A stretch of DNA of 64,000 nt. It comes from DAIDKA01 sp963726995. GTDB lineage: Bacteria > Pseudomonadota > Gammaproteobacteria > Steroidobacterales > Steroidobacteraceae. Each line of letters starts with the position of its first letter. Within the stretch, counting starts at the first letter, position 1. Of this stretch, positions 18,861 to 27,578 are shown one piece after another. Where the stretch lies: assembly GCA_963726995.1 (NCBI GenBank), contig CAVSEP010000004.1:372001-436000 (forward strand), written 5' to 3'. The notes under the pieces are model-generated. The model searched no databases and had not been told where the DNA came from. It saw nothing but the letters and a program-made list of their open reading frames with translations. A program made the translations under genes and the position numbers.

Positions 18861-19291
18861 CACCGCAACGCCGCAAACGGCTGTATCTGGTGCTGGGGAT
18901 CGTCGCGGGCGTAGGCGTCGCCACCGCGCTGGCTCTGTCGGCCTTTCGGCAGAATGTCACGTTCTATTTCATTCCGACTCAGGTGTCGCAGGGCGCCGTT
19001 CATAACGATGAGTCCTTCCGTCTCGGCGGCATGGTCAAGAACGGCAGTGTCCAACGCCAGCCGGGCAGCCTGCAGGTGAGTTTCGTGCTCACTGATTTCA
19101 AGCATGAGGTGCCGGTGACTTATGACCGCGTGCTGCCGGACCTGTTCCGCGAGGGCCAGGGCGTGATCGCTCATGGACATCTGGACGGCCGGGGTGTGTT
19201 CGTCGCGGATGAGGTGCTGGCCAAGCATGATGAGAAGTACATGCCGCCAAAGATCGCCGGTACGCCGCCGGTCGCGCAGGGAGGAGGCTGA
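18857..19291 (+). CDS. ccmE: cytochrome c maturation haem chaperone CcmE
   Basis: A 144-residue membrane-anchored periplasmic chaperone: positively charged N-terminus, one helix (LYLVLGIVAGVGVATALALSA begins at residue 9), then an OB-fold (FRLGGMVKNGSV). The haem-binding site LAKHDEKYMP contains His124, which forms the covalent haem bond, and Tyr128, the axial ligand. It overlaps ccmD by four bases and ccmF by one. Confidence 0.96.
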   Translation: MTPQRRKRLYLVLGIVAGVGVATALALSAFRQNVTFYFIPTQVSQGAVHNDESFRLGGMVKNGSVQRQPGSLQVSFVLTDFKHEVPVTYDRVLPDLFREGQGVIAHGHLDGRGVFVADEVLAKHDEKYMPPKIAGTPPVAQGGG

Positions 19292-21248
19292 TGCTGCCTG
19301 AATTGGGTCACTTCGCACTGGTGATGGCGCTGCTGCTGGCGGGCCTGCAGGCTTTCTTCGGCATTCTCGGGCCCGCGCTGGGCCGCGATCGCTGGGTCGC
19401 GGCGGCGACTTCCGCGGTCGCCGGGCAGTTCGTGATGGTGGCCACGGCGGTCGGCATCCTGGTCTACGCCTTCGTCAACTTCGATTTTTCAGTTCTCTAT
19501 GTCGCCGAGAATTCCAACTCCGCGCTGCCGTTGATGTACCGCGTCGCGGCCCTGTGGGGCGCGCACGAAGGCTCGCTGTTGTTGTGGATCTTCCTGCTGG
19601 CAGTGTGGACGCTGGCGGTGGCCATCGCCTCGCGCAATCTGCCGGAGCGTTTCACGGCCCGCGTGCTGGGTGTGCTGGGGGTGCTCAGTTTCGGGTTCCT
19701 GCTGTTCACCCTGGCCACTTCGGATCCCTTCCGTCGGCTGATTCCCGCGGCAGCGGATGGCCATGACCTGAACCCGCTGCTGCAGGACCCCGGGCTCGCC
19801 GTGCATCCGCCGGTGCTGTACACGGGCTATGTCGGTCTCGCGGTGGCTTTCTCGTTTGCCTGCGCGGCCATGCTCGAGGGTCGCATGGATCCGGATTGGG
19901 CCCGCTGGACGCGGCCCTGGACCACGGCGGCCTGGGCCTTCCTGACCTGCGGCATCACGCTCGGCAGCTGGTGGTCGTACTACACGCTGGGGTGGGGCGG
20001 CTACTGGGAGTGGGACCCGGTCGAGAACGCCTCCTTCATGCCGTGGCTGGTGGCCACCGCGTTGATCCATTCGCTCGCCGTTACCGAAAAGCGCGGCCTG
20101 TTCAAGAGCTGGACGCTGCTGCTGGCCATCCTGGCATTCTCATTGAGTCTGATGGGTACCTTCCTGGTGCGCTCGGGCGTGCTGGTGTCGGTGCACTCCT
20201 TCGCGGCGGATCCCGCCCGCGGACGATTCATCCTGGCCTTCCTCGGGCTGGTGATCGGGGGCGCGCTGACCCTGTACGCCTGGCGCGCGCCGCTGCTGAA
20301 GTCAAATGCGGGCTTCGACCTGCTCTCACGCGAGAGCTTCCTGCTGTTCAACAACATCCTGCTGGTGATTGCCGCCGCGACGGTGCTGGGCGGCACGCTG
20401 GCGCCGCTGATCGCGGACACGCTCGGCCAGGCGGCGCTGTCGGTGGGCCCCCCGTACTTCCGGCCCGACCTTTCTGCTGGCGGTGATCCCGCTGCTGCTG
20501 CTGCTGTCGATCGGCATCCATGCCAACTGGAAGCGGGGTCGCCTGGAGGAGGCGGGCCGGCCACTGCTGGTGACTTTGGCCGTTGCGATCGCACTCGGCG
20601 CCGCCACGGTATATGGCATCTACGAGCGGCCACCATGCGCTGGCCATCGCCGGGATCGGCATCGGCAGCTGGATCATCCTGTCATCGCTGCTGGATCCGG
20701 TGGATCGGCTGCGACGCCACCTGAGCCTGTCGCGTGCGGTGCTGGGCATGACCTCGCGCATATCGGCATGGGGGTGGCGGTGATCGCGCTGACGGGCGTG
20801 GAGTCCTATACCAGCGAGCGCGATATTGCGTTGGCCGCCGGCGCCAGCGCCGAGGTCGGCGGCTACGAATTCAAGCTCATGGGCACCGCGCCCGTTGAGG
20901 GAGACAACTACAGTGCCATCCGCGCGACAGTGACGGTCAGCCGCCAGGGACAGCCGATCACCACGCTGTATCCCGGAGAGCCGCACGTTCTGGGTCCAGC
21001 AGCAGACCCGCAAGGTCGCCGGCATCTACAACCTGCACGGCACGGACCTGTTCATCGCCCTCGGCGACAATCTGGGCGCCGGCCGCTGGAGTTTCCGCGC
21101 GCAGATCCGGCCGCTGATCACGCTGCTGTGGCTGGGTCCGCTGTTCATGGCACTGGGCGGTGCGCTGGCGCTGTCGGACAAACGCTACCGTCTGCAGCGG
21201 GCCGCAGCGCGGGAGGGTGCCAAGCCGGTGCTCGGAGCGGCGCATTGA
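19291..21248 (+). pseudogene. ccmF: haem lyase subunit CcmF, broken by four single-base indels
   Basis: The first 390 codons read intact, with the WWD motif GYWEWDPVENASFMPWL and the CcmF block SVGPPYF. The family sequence then hops frames: surplus base at 20460-20461 (then GPTFLLAVIPLLLLL), surplus G at 20628-20629 (then HHALAIAGIGIGSWIILSS), missing C at 20752-20753 (GMTLAHIGMGVAV) and surplus C near 20981 (YPGERTFWVQQQTRKVAG). It ends ...ALSDKRYRLQ... at TGA 21246-21248. Every segment keeps recognisable CcmF sequence, so the gene was recently functional or is intact in the organism. CcmF with CcmH joins haem to CxxCH. Confidence 0.88.
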
Positions 21249-21817
21249 AACCACGCTTCCTGCTGCCCCTGGGCGTGTTCGCGGTGCTGGTGGTGGTGCT
21301 GGCCGTGGGCATCAATCATTCACGCATGGTGGGCGTGTTGCAGTCGCCGCTGGTCGGGCATCAGATCCCGGACTGGGAACTGCCGGTGCTCACGGATCCG
21401 GCCAAGACCTTGGGCTCCAGTGAGCTCAAGGGGCAATGGTATGTGCTCAATTACTGGGGCGCATGGTGTTACGCCTGCCGGGTCGAACACCCGACTCTGC
21501 TGCAGGCGCAGCGCGAGGCCCGGGTGCAGATCATCGGCGTGGACTGGGTGGCGGGCAACGAAGATGAGAATGCCGCCGCGCTGGATTGGCTGTCGCGGCT
21601 CGGCAATCCCTACCGCCAGGTCGTCACCGATCGGGACGGGCGCACCGCCATCGACCTAGGAGTCGCACAGGCGCCGGAGTCCTTTCTGGTGAATCCGCAG
21701 GGCGTGATCGTCTACAAGGAGCCCGGGGTCATCACGCCGGAGATCTGGCGCCGGGAGTTCCTGTCGCGCCTGCCGCCGCAGTCCACCGTGTCGGCCCCGG
21801 GCCCGGGTGCCTCGTGA
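21245..21817 (+). CDS. ccmG: thiol:disulfide interchange protein CcmG/DsbE
   Basis: A 190-residue protein with an N-terminal anchor (LPLGVFAVLVVVLAVGI) and a TlpA-like thioredoxin domain containing WCYAC (Cys75-Cys78) and the family block NYWGAWCYACRVEHP. The cis-Pro region is QAPESFLVNPQG. TTG 21245 is the probable start: it overlaps the ccmF stop (TTGA) and has GGAG seven bases upstream. CcmG reduces apocytochrome thiols before haem attachment. Confidence 0.92.
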   Translation: MKPRFLLPLGVFAVLVVVLAVGINHSRMVGVLQSPLVGHQIPDWELPVLTDPAKTLGSSELKGQWYVLNYWGAWCYACRVEHPTLLQAQREARVQIIGVDWVAGNEDENAAALDWLSRLGNPYRQVVTDRDGRTAIDLGVAQAPESFLVNPQGVIVYKEPGVITPEIWRREFLSRLPPQSTVSAPGPGAS

Positions 21818-22245
21818 GGGCCGTCTCGGTCTTGCTGCTGGCGCTGGGGGCCCTGCTGCTGGCGCGCACGGCCGCGGCGGTGGATCCGGTGAACTTGTCC
21901 GACCCGGCGCTGCAGGCACGCTACCTGGTGCTCATTCATGAACTGCGCTGCGTGCAGTGCGAGAACAATTCACTGGCGGATTCCGATGCCTCGATCGCCG
22001 CGGATGTGCGCCGTCAGATCCGCGAACGACTCAGCGCGGGTCAGTCCGACGCCCAGATCAAGGACTACCTGGTCTCGCGCTACAGCGAATTCATACTGTT
22101 CCGTCCCCGCGGATCCTGGCGCAACGCCTGGCTGTGGGGTCTGCCGGTGTTTCTGCTCTTGATCGGTGCCGCCGTGGGCGTGCGGGTGATCAGGCAGCGC
22201 GCCGCGCTCATCGACGCTGACGATGCGAGTGTTTCCGACCCATGA
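21814..22245 (+). CDS. ccmH: cytochrome c maturation thioredoxin-like protein CcmH (N-terminal type)
   Basis: A 143-residue protein with a signal peptide (VLLLALGALLLARTAAA), the redox motif LRCVQC (Cys46-Cys49) followed by ENNSLADSDA, and a C-terminal helix (LWGLPVFLLLIGAAVGV). This is the short CcmH/CycL form; the TPR part is encoded separately as ccmI. GTG 21814 overlaps the ccmG TGA. It helps keep apocytochrome c reduced and acts in the haem lyase complex with CcmF. Confidence 0.93.
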   Translation: MRAVSVLLLALGALLLARTAAAVDPVNLSDPALQARYLVLIHELRCVQCENNSLADSDASIAADVRRQIRERLSAGQSDAQIKDYLVSRYSEFILFRPRGSWRNAWLWGLPVFLLLIGAAVGVRVIRQRAALIDADDASVSDP

Positions 22246-23291
22246 TTACCTTTATCGCCATCGCCGCAGCGATGGTCCTCGCGCTTGCCGCGCTGCTCGC
22301 CGTCCCGCTGCTGTCGCGCCGCCCCGTGACTCCGCAGCTGCCGTGGAGCGCACTGGCCGTGGTGGTGGTGCTGCTCGGCGGCGGTGCGGGCCTGTACTCG
22401 ACGTTCAGCAACTGGAAGTGGTCGGCGCCCCAGGCAGATAGCGCGGCCGGTTCGCCCCAGACCATGGTGACGACTCTGGCGCGCCGCCTGGCCAGTCACC
22501 CCGAGGATCTCAATGGCTGGCTGCTGCTCGGCCGCTCCTACAGCGTGCTGCAGGAAACGCCGTTGGCGGTGCGTGCCTACGAGCGCGCCAATCAGCTGGC
22601 GAAGGGCGAGAATGTCGATGCGCTGCTCGGGCTGGCCGAGGCGCTGGTCGCGGAGGATGACTCCCAGCTCGCCGGCCGGGCCGGGGATCTGGTGGACCAG
22701 GCACTGACCCTTGCGCCGCAGTCACCGAAGGCCCTGTTCTACGGCGCCGTGTCGGCCATCCAGCGCAAACAGCTGCCGCTGGCGCGCCAGCGTTTCGTGA
22801 CCTTGCTGGACGAGGGGCCTCCGGAGAACGTCCGGCCCATCATCCAGCAGCAGATCAACTCCATTGACCAGGCGCTGGCCGCCGCCGGCCAGCCGGTTGA
22901 ACAGGGCCCGCTGACCGCGGGTGCCGTACCGGCCGCGTCGGGCGGAGCGTCGGCGCGGGTCCGTATTACTATCAAGCTTGCGCCCACGCTTGGCTTCGAC
23001 GGCAAGAGTGATGCGCCGTTGTTCGTGTTCGTCCGGGATCCCAAAGCGGCGGGCCCGCCGCTGGCGGTGAAACGCCTGACGGCGCACTTTCCGCAGACCG
23101 TGGAACTTTCTTCGGCGGATGCGATGCTCGCCGGCCATGGCATGCAGGTGGGCCAGGATGTGGAAATCGTCGCGCGCCTGTCCGGTTCGGGTGGTCCGCT
23201 GCCCCGCAAGGGCGATCCGTTTGGCGCCGTCGCCTACCATGTCGCGGCCAACGGCGCGGTGGCCGTCCTGATCGATCGCCTCACGCCCTAG
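22242..23291 (+). CDS. ccmI: cytochrome c maturation TPR protein CcmI (CycH)
   Basis: A 349-residue protein with two N-terminal helices (residues 2-25 and 36-55), then TPR repeats (SHPEDLNGWLLLGRSYSVLQETPLAVRAYERA...) and a C-terminal beta domain (RVRITIKLAP...FVFVRDPKAAGPPLAVKRL). CcmI binds the C-terminus of apocytochrome c and presents it to CcmFH. It overlaps ccmH by four bases and closes the operon. Confidence 0.92.
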   Translation: MITFIAIAAAMVLALAALLAVPLLSRRPVTPQLPWSALAVVVVLLGGGAGLYSTFSNWKWSAPQADSAAGSPQTMVTTLARRLASHPEDLNGWLLLGRSYSVLQETPLAVRAYERANQLAKGENVDALLGLAEALVAEDDSQLAGRAGDLVDQALTLAPQSPKALFYGAVSAIQRKQLPLARQRFVTLLDEGPPENVRPIIQQQINSIDQALAAAGQPVEQGPLTAGAVPAASGGASARVRITIKLAPTLGFDGKSDAPLFVFVRDPKAAGPPLAVKRLTAHFPQTVELSSADAMLAGHGMQVGQDVEIVARLSGSGGPLPRKGDPFGAVAYHVAANGAVAVLIDRLTP

Positions 23292-23307
23292 CGCCCCCGG
23301 TTCGCGG

Positions 23308-23322
23308 CTGGCTCGCGGCCAG
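23308..23322 (+). terminator. weak stem-loop after ccm operon
   Basis: A perfect 5-bp stem CTGGC/GCCAG with a 5-base loop, 17 bases after the ccmI stop, followed by AATTTATTC. The T-run is broken, so it is at best a weak intrinsic terminator. Confidence 0.3.
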
Positions 23323-23455
23323 AATTTATTCTTCCAGCCTGGGCAATCTTTACCCTTGTTCAACGGTCATACGTGATGAGGGACAGGTTGCATTGTCACG
23401 AGCGTGCGACCAATGTAGTCAAGAGAGCGGCTTAGGACGGCATGCGTCTTGCTTC

Positions 23456-23472
23456 AGTCTTCGCTTAAGACT
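23456..23472 (+). promoter_or_regulatory. leader stem-loop upstream of KGG-repeat stress gene
   Basis: Perfect 6-bp inverted repeat AGTCTT/AAGACT with a CGCTT loop, followed by TTTCTC, ending 28 bases before the ATG of the KGG protein. It could be a leader hairpin (RNA thermosensor, stability element) or an attenuator-like site; the sequence alone does not decide. Confidence 0.35.
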
Positions 23473-23500
23473 TTCTCATTACGAGTAAGGAGAGCCGGAT

Positions 23501-23962
23501 ATGGCACAGACAAGAGGTGCGGAAGGCCGAACTTCCAACCGCGGGTTTGCCTCGATGAACCAGGAACGGCAACGGCAGATCGCCAGCATGGGCGGCAAGG
23601 CGGTCCCGGATTCCAAACGCAGCTTCTCCCAGAATCGCGATCTGGCCGCGCAGGCGGGCCGCAAGGGCGGTCAGAGCGTGCCCGGCGAGAAGCGCAGCTT
23701 CTCCCAGAACCGGGAACTCGCGGCGCAGGCGGGCCGCAAGGGTGGCCAGAGCGTGCCGGATGAGAAACGCAGCTTCTCGCAGAATCCCGGTTTGGCCGCA
23801 CAGGCGGGCCGCAAGGGCGGGCAGGCCAGCCACAGCGGCGTGCCGGCGCACGAACCTAGCGCGACCTCGGTAGCCGGCCGAACGTCCGGGCCCATCCCGC
23901 TGAACACGCCTCAAGGCGCGTGCAATCTTTACGCGCCGGCATGCAGAAACTGCACGGGATGA
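23501..23962 (+). CDS. KGG-repeat general stress protein (Con-10/GsiB-like)
   Basis: A 153-residue highly hydrophilic protein built from a repeated unit, KRSFSQNRDLAAQAGRKGGQ, at residues 39-63, 64-88 and 89-108, preceded by a partial unit ending GGKAVP. The KGG motif defines the stress-induced hydrophilin family, thought to protect cells during desiccation, starvation or acid stress. AAGGAG lies eight bases before the ATG. The C-terminus is odd: instead of the usual short polar end it runs into ACNLYAPACRNCTG with three cysteines. It ends one base before the convergent histidine kinase stop. Confidence 0.85.
   Translation: MAQTRGAEGRTSNRGFASMNQERQRQIASMGGKAVPDSKRSFSQNRDLAAQAGRKGGQSVPGEKRSFSQNRELAAQAGRKGGQSVPDEKRSFSQNPGLAAQAGRKGGQASHSGVPAHEPSATSVAGRTSGPIPLNTPQGACNLYAPACRNCTG
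23615..23830 (+). repeat. tandem coding repeat, about 2.9 x 75 bp
   Basis: Three near-identical 75-bp units within the KGG gene encode the KRSFSQN...GRKGGQ repeats; the third is slightly truncated. The units differ at only a few positions (for example NRDLA, NRELA, NPGLA), which makes copy number prone to slippage. Confidence 0.85.
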
Positions 23963-23963
23963 T

Positions 23964-25334
23964 TCAGGCCGGACCCGGAAACCTCACCACGAAGCGGGTG
24001 CCGCGACCTTCGCGACCCGCCTGCGCGCTCACCGTGGCGCCGTGCACGGTGGCGATCTCGCGCACGATCGCCAACCCCAGGCCGCAGCCCTCGGCATCCT
24101 CGCTGGCGCCGCGATGGAAGCGTTCGAAAATGCGCTCCCGCTCGGACTCGGGGATACCCGGCCCGTCGTCAGTGACGGCCAGTTCCGGCAGCGGCGCGGC
24201 CGCGACGCTCAATGTGACGCTGGCGCCCTGCGGGCAGTAACGCAGGGCATTGTCGACCAGGTTGTTGATCAGTTCCTCGAGCAGGCCGGCATGGCCCTGG
24301 ATCATGACCGGCTGCTCCGGGGCCACGAAGCCGAAGTCGATGTGACGGGCGAGGGCGGGCCCGATCCAGTTCTCCCCGGCCGAGCGGGCGATCTGGACCA
24401 GGTCCAGGCGTGACAAAGTTCGGGTGGCCGCGGCCTCAGGTCCGGAACGGGCCAGCGCCAGCAGCTGCTGGGTCACCCGGGCGGCACGCACGATCGAGGA
24501 CTGCAGGGCGTCCAGGGCCTGATTGCGCGACTCGCTGTCCGGACTGCGTTTGGCACGTTCGGCATGCAGCGAGACGGCCGCGAGCGGCGTGCGCAGCTGA
24601 TGGGCGGCATCGGACACGAACCGGCGCTGCGCGGTGATGGTCTGCTGCAGCCTGCCCAGCAGGTCATTGATGCGCGTCACCAGGATGCGCGCTTCCCAGG
24701 GCAGCCCGGCTTCGGAGACCGGGGTGAGCAGATCCTGGCCGCGTGCCTCGATGGCAGCCGACACCACCGTCAGGGGCTTCAGTCCCCGGTCCACGGCGAA
24801 GCGCACGAACCACAACGCACCCAGCAGCAGGCCCAACTGGGGTAAGGCCATCTCCAGCAGGATTTGCGACAGCAGCGAGGCGCGCTTGTTGACGGTCTCC
24901 CCGACGATCAGGCGCACCATTTCCGTGGATCCGGGCACCCTAAGCTCCGTGGCGACCAGGCGCATCGGCACCCCGGCGATGGTCATGGAGGTCAGCCGCG
25001 GCTTGCCGTCGGGACCTGCGGGCACGTCGGGCAGATTGCCGTCGTTGGCAATCGGGCGCCCCTGGGTGGTGATCAGACGGTAGGAGGTCTGGTCGTAGTC
25101 GTCGAACTTGAAGATGGCGAGGGCCACGCGCGGCAGTACCACGGTGATCCGGCCGTTCTCGACGCTCAGGGCCTGCGCGAGCGAGCCGGCATCCTCGATC
25201 AGCCAGCGGTCATAGGCGAGATTGGCGAAATGCGCCGACAGCGCATAACAGTAGACGCCGTCCAGGGCCAGCAGCAGCAGCGCCACGGCCAGGACGCGCA
25301 GCGTCAGGCCGGAGCGCAGCGAGCGTTCAGGCAT
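23964..25334 (-). CDS. two-component sensor histidine kinase (TctE/QseC-like)
   Basis: A 456-residue kinase with two membrane helices (about residues 10-31 and 160-178) flanking a periplasmic sensor of the 2CSK_N type (residues 32-158). A HAMP-like linker leads to the H-box FVSDAAHQLRTPLAA (His245) and the ATPase domain with N-box NNLVDNALRY, G1 DDGPGIP and G2 GCGLGLAIV. It partners the OmpR-type regulator whose gene overlaps by eight bases. The TctE-type sensor suggests a small organic acid or metal signal, which is inference. Confidence 0.93.
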   Translation of the reverse strand: MPERSLRSGLTLRVLAVALLLLALDGVYCYALSAHFANLAYDRWLIEDAGSLAQALSVENGRITVVLPRVALAIFKFDDYDQTSYRLITTQGRPIANDGNLPDVPAGPDGKPRLTSMTIAGVPMRLVATELRVPGSTEMVRLIVGETVNKRASLLSQILLEMALPQLGLLLGALWFVRFAVDRGLKPLTVVSAAIEARGQDLLTPVSEAGLPWEARILVTRINDLLGRLQQTITAQRRFVSDAAHQLRTPLAAVSLHAERAKRSPDSESRNQALDALQSSIVRAARVTQQLLALARSGPEAAATRTLSRLDLVQIARSAGENWIGPALARHIDFGFVAPEQPVMIQGHAGLLEELINNLVDNALRYCPQGASVTLSVAAAPLPELAVTDDGPGIPESERERIFERFHRGASEDAEGCGLGLAIVREIATVHGATVSAQAGREGRGTRFVVRFPGPA

Positions 25335-26013
25335 CGGCTTCCTGTTCCGCCTTGGTCTCCAGCAGGTAACCGAAGCCGCGGATGGTCTGCACCTTCAGAT
25401 CGAAGGGCTCCAGGCGCCGCCGCAGGCGGTGGATGGCCACTTCGATGGCCGTGTCCGACAACGCTTCCCCCGACGGGGCCAGGCTGCTGGCGATCTGGTC
25501 CTTCTTCACGACCCGGCCGGCGCGCTGCGCGAGCAGCTCGAGCAGCGTGAACTCCCGGGCGGTGAGATCCACGGGCGTGCCGGACAGCAGGATGCGCGGC
25601 TGTCCCATGGTCAGCTCCAGCGGGCCGATCTTGATGGATTGGGCCCGGTCGGCGCGATGTCGCCGGACCAGCGCGCGGGCCCGCGCCTCGAACTCGGCCA
25701 TGACGAACGGCTTCACCAGGTAGTCATCGGCCCCGGCATCCAGTCCGGTGACGCGATTGTCGACGGCATCGAGGGCGGTCAGCACCAGGATGGGCAGGCC
25801 GCGCTGGTGGCGGCGCAAGGTACGGATCAGCGTCAGTCCGTCGATGTCCGGCAGGCCGATGTCCACGATGGCCAGATCGAAGTCATTGAGCAGCAGGACT
25901 TCCTGCGCTTCCCGCCCGCGGCCGGTGGCCTCGACGTGATAACCCTTCTGGCGCAGCAGGTTGACCAGGGCGCCGCGCAGCTCCGCGTCATCTTCGACAA
26001 TGTAGGTTCGCAT
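25327..26013 (-). CDS. OmpR-family DNA-binding response regulator
   Basis: A 228-residue regulator: receiver domain with phospho-acceptor Asp51 in LAIVDIGLPDIDG, acidic pair EDD at residues 7-9 and conserved Lys in YLVKPF, then a winged-helix domain (LTAREFTLLELLAQRAGRVV...TAIEVAIHRLRRRLEP...IRGFGYLLE). It is transcribed first and overlaps the histidine kinase gene, so the pair is one operon. Targets are unknown; no obvious transporter gene lies alongside. Confidence 0.94.
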   Translation of the reverse strand: MRTYIVEDDAELRGALVNLLRQKGYHVEATGRGREAQEVLLLNDFDLAIVDIGLPDIDGLTLIRTLRRHQRGLPILVLTALDAVDNRVTGLDAGADDYLVKPFVMAEFEARARALVRRHRADRAQSIKIGPLELTMGQPRILLSGTPVDLTAREFTLLELLAQRAGRVVKKDQIASSLAPSGEALSDTAIEVAIHRLRRRLEPFDLKVQTIRGFGYLLETKAEQEADA

Positions 26014-26088
26014 GGCGCCAATTATGCGCCTTTTTCTCGGGCGATCGAGCCGCCGGCGCGGCGAAGCCGTGCCGAAAGGCCCGGGTCT

Positions 26089-27336
26089 TCAGTTGGAGTC
26101 CCGGGCGATGCGCTCCAGGCATTCACGGGCCCGGGCTTCGGCTTCCTGCCAGGTCACCGGGCTCTCCAGACGCGCGAGGTATTCCGCGCGCACCAGCCGG
26201 CTTGGCGCCAGATTGCGCGCGCAGCCGTCGGTGTCATCCCCGCCGGTCATTGCCTGGGCCACCGCCAGCGCCGAAAGCGGGTCAAGCCGCGTGGACTTCA
26301 CGCGTTCGGGACGATGATGGTGCGCGACGGCTTCGACGACCGCATACGGCAGGCCCCACAAGGCCAGCAGGTAGGCGCCGATCTCGGCATGCGAGGCGCC
26401 CAGGATCTCATGCTCGGCCTGCGGCAGCGGCACACAGGCTGCGAGCGCCAGTTCCACCGCCTGTTCCAGCTCGCGCGGGCACTCCTGGATCAGCACCCAG
26501 TAGCCGATGTCGTGCAGCAGCGCAGCCAGCACCGTGTCGTCACAGAACGGGGTGCCGGCGGTGATGGCCTGGGCGACCGCCGCGGTGCGCTGCGCATGCA
26601 TCTGCAGGTCCTCCAGGTCCACGGCGGCATGGCGCATGCGCGGTGGCCAGCGCGAGAAGACTTCCGCGCACATCACCAGATTGCGCACCGTCTTGAATCC
26701 CAGCTGCAGCACCGCCTGTTCGATGCTGCTGATCTGACGCGCGCGGCGGAAGAACGCCGAGTTGGCGATCTGCAGCACCTTGACGGTGAGCGCGCCGTCC
26801 TCGGCAATGATGTGCGCCACCTCGCGCGTCGACGTCTCCGCCCGCGCCATGATCATCTGCAGCCGCGCGAACACCTGCGGCTGGGCCGGCAGCTGGCGGA
26901 TGCGGCCGATGATGGCCTTGACGCCCGGATGCGTCAGCTGCTCGCGCAGCTGCAGACTGCGCACGACCGCATCCTCGAGCTGTTCGGGATGGCAGGGCTT
27001 GCTTAAGTACTGATGCGCGAGCGGCAGCAGCCGCAGCTTCTGCTCGATGTCCGACATGCCCGAGAGCGCGATGCGGATGGTGGCCGGCCAGCGCTCGCTG
27101 ATGGCACGCAGCAGCTGCGCCCCATCCATGCCGGGCATGGCGATGTCGCTGACGATCACATCCTGCGGGGTCAGTTCGAACTGCGAGAGGGCATCCGCGC
27201 CGCTGTCGACGAAGGTCATGCGCCACTTGTGCGTCAGCGGCTGCAGACGCTGCCGCAGTCCCTCCAGGACCTGTGGTTCGTCATCGACGAACAGCACATT
27301 GCGCAGCGGCGCCGGGACATTGGAACGAGCGTTCAT
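26089..27336 (-). CDS. response regulator with HDOD output domain
   Basis: A 415-residue protein: N-terminal receiver (VDDEP, phospho-acceptor Asp64 in VIVSDIAMPGMDG, Lys in YLSKPC) and an HDOD domain from about residue 150 (LPAQPQVFARLQMIMA...LLHDIGYWVLIQECP...AHHHRPE). Some HD-like residues persist (LLHDIG, AHHHRPE), but HDOD proteins generally do not hydrolyse cyclic di-GMP and instead act as scaffolds in signalling. It sits upstream of the OmpR/kinase pair in the same direction, 75 bases away, and could share its transcript. Confidence 0.88.
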   Translation of the reverse strand: MNARSNVPAPLRNVLFVDDEPQVLEGLRQRLQPLTHKWRMTFVDSGADALSQFELTPQDVIVSDIAMPGMDGAQLLRAISERWPATIRIALSGMSDIEQKLRLLPLAHQYLSKPCHPEQLEDAVVRSLQLREQLTHPGVKAIIGRIRQLPAQPQVFARLQMIMARAETSTREVAHIIAEDGALTVKVLQIANSAFFRRARQISSIEQAVLQLGFKTVRNLVMCAEVFSRWPPRMRHAAVDLEDLQMHAQRTAAVAQAITAGTPFCDDTVLAALLHDIGYWVLIQECPRELEQAVELALAACVPLPQAEHEILGASHAEIGAYLLALWGLPYAVVEAVAHHHRPERVKSTRLDPLSALAVAQAMTGGDDTDGCARNLAPSRLVRAEYLARLESPVTWQEAEARARECLERIARDSN

Positions 27337-27394
27337 TTGGCGCGCATTTCAGCGGAGATGGCGCGCTTCACGACGGGGCGACATCACAGTATTG

Positions 27395-27423
27395 GTGCCC
27401 GGAACCAGTGCTTCCTCGGGCAC
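27395..27423. promoter_or_regulatory. 7-bp inverted repeat between HDOD gene and efflux operon
   Basis: GTGCCCG (27395-27401) and CGGGCAC (27417-27423) form a perfect inverted repeat with a 15-base spacer in the 242-base divergent gap. It is a candidate operator for the efflux operon or the HDOD gene. Bases 27392-27403 also match the tRNA-Leu 3' end at 16448-16459. Confidence 0.3.
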
Positions 27424-27578
27424 TCGACTCGCGTCACGATTCGGCAGTTTACCTATTCGGGCGCGACCGAAAAATCCGTCGTGGCGAGCCTCACTTTGTC
27501 GCCCATTCGCGTCAGTTCCCCGGTAATATGACAGGGCGCGGTGCTTACGCCGGGCAACTCAAGACTGACGATTCATTC

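Noticed and set aside
23615..23830. CRISPR-like repeat array
   Set aside because: The 75-bp units are contiguous, in frame and encode the KGG protein repeats; there are no spacers.
16449..27403. Integrated island bounded by tRNA-Leu and its 12-base copy
   Set aside because: The segment contains core genes (ccm operon, two-component system) and no integrase or phage genes, so an island is not supported; only the repeat itself is reported.
27495..27529. Sigma-70 promoter before the efflux operon (TAATAT at 27524-27529)
   Set aside because: The nearest TTG-type -35 is about 22 bases away, too far for normal spacing.
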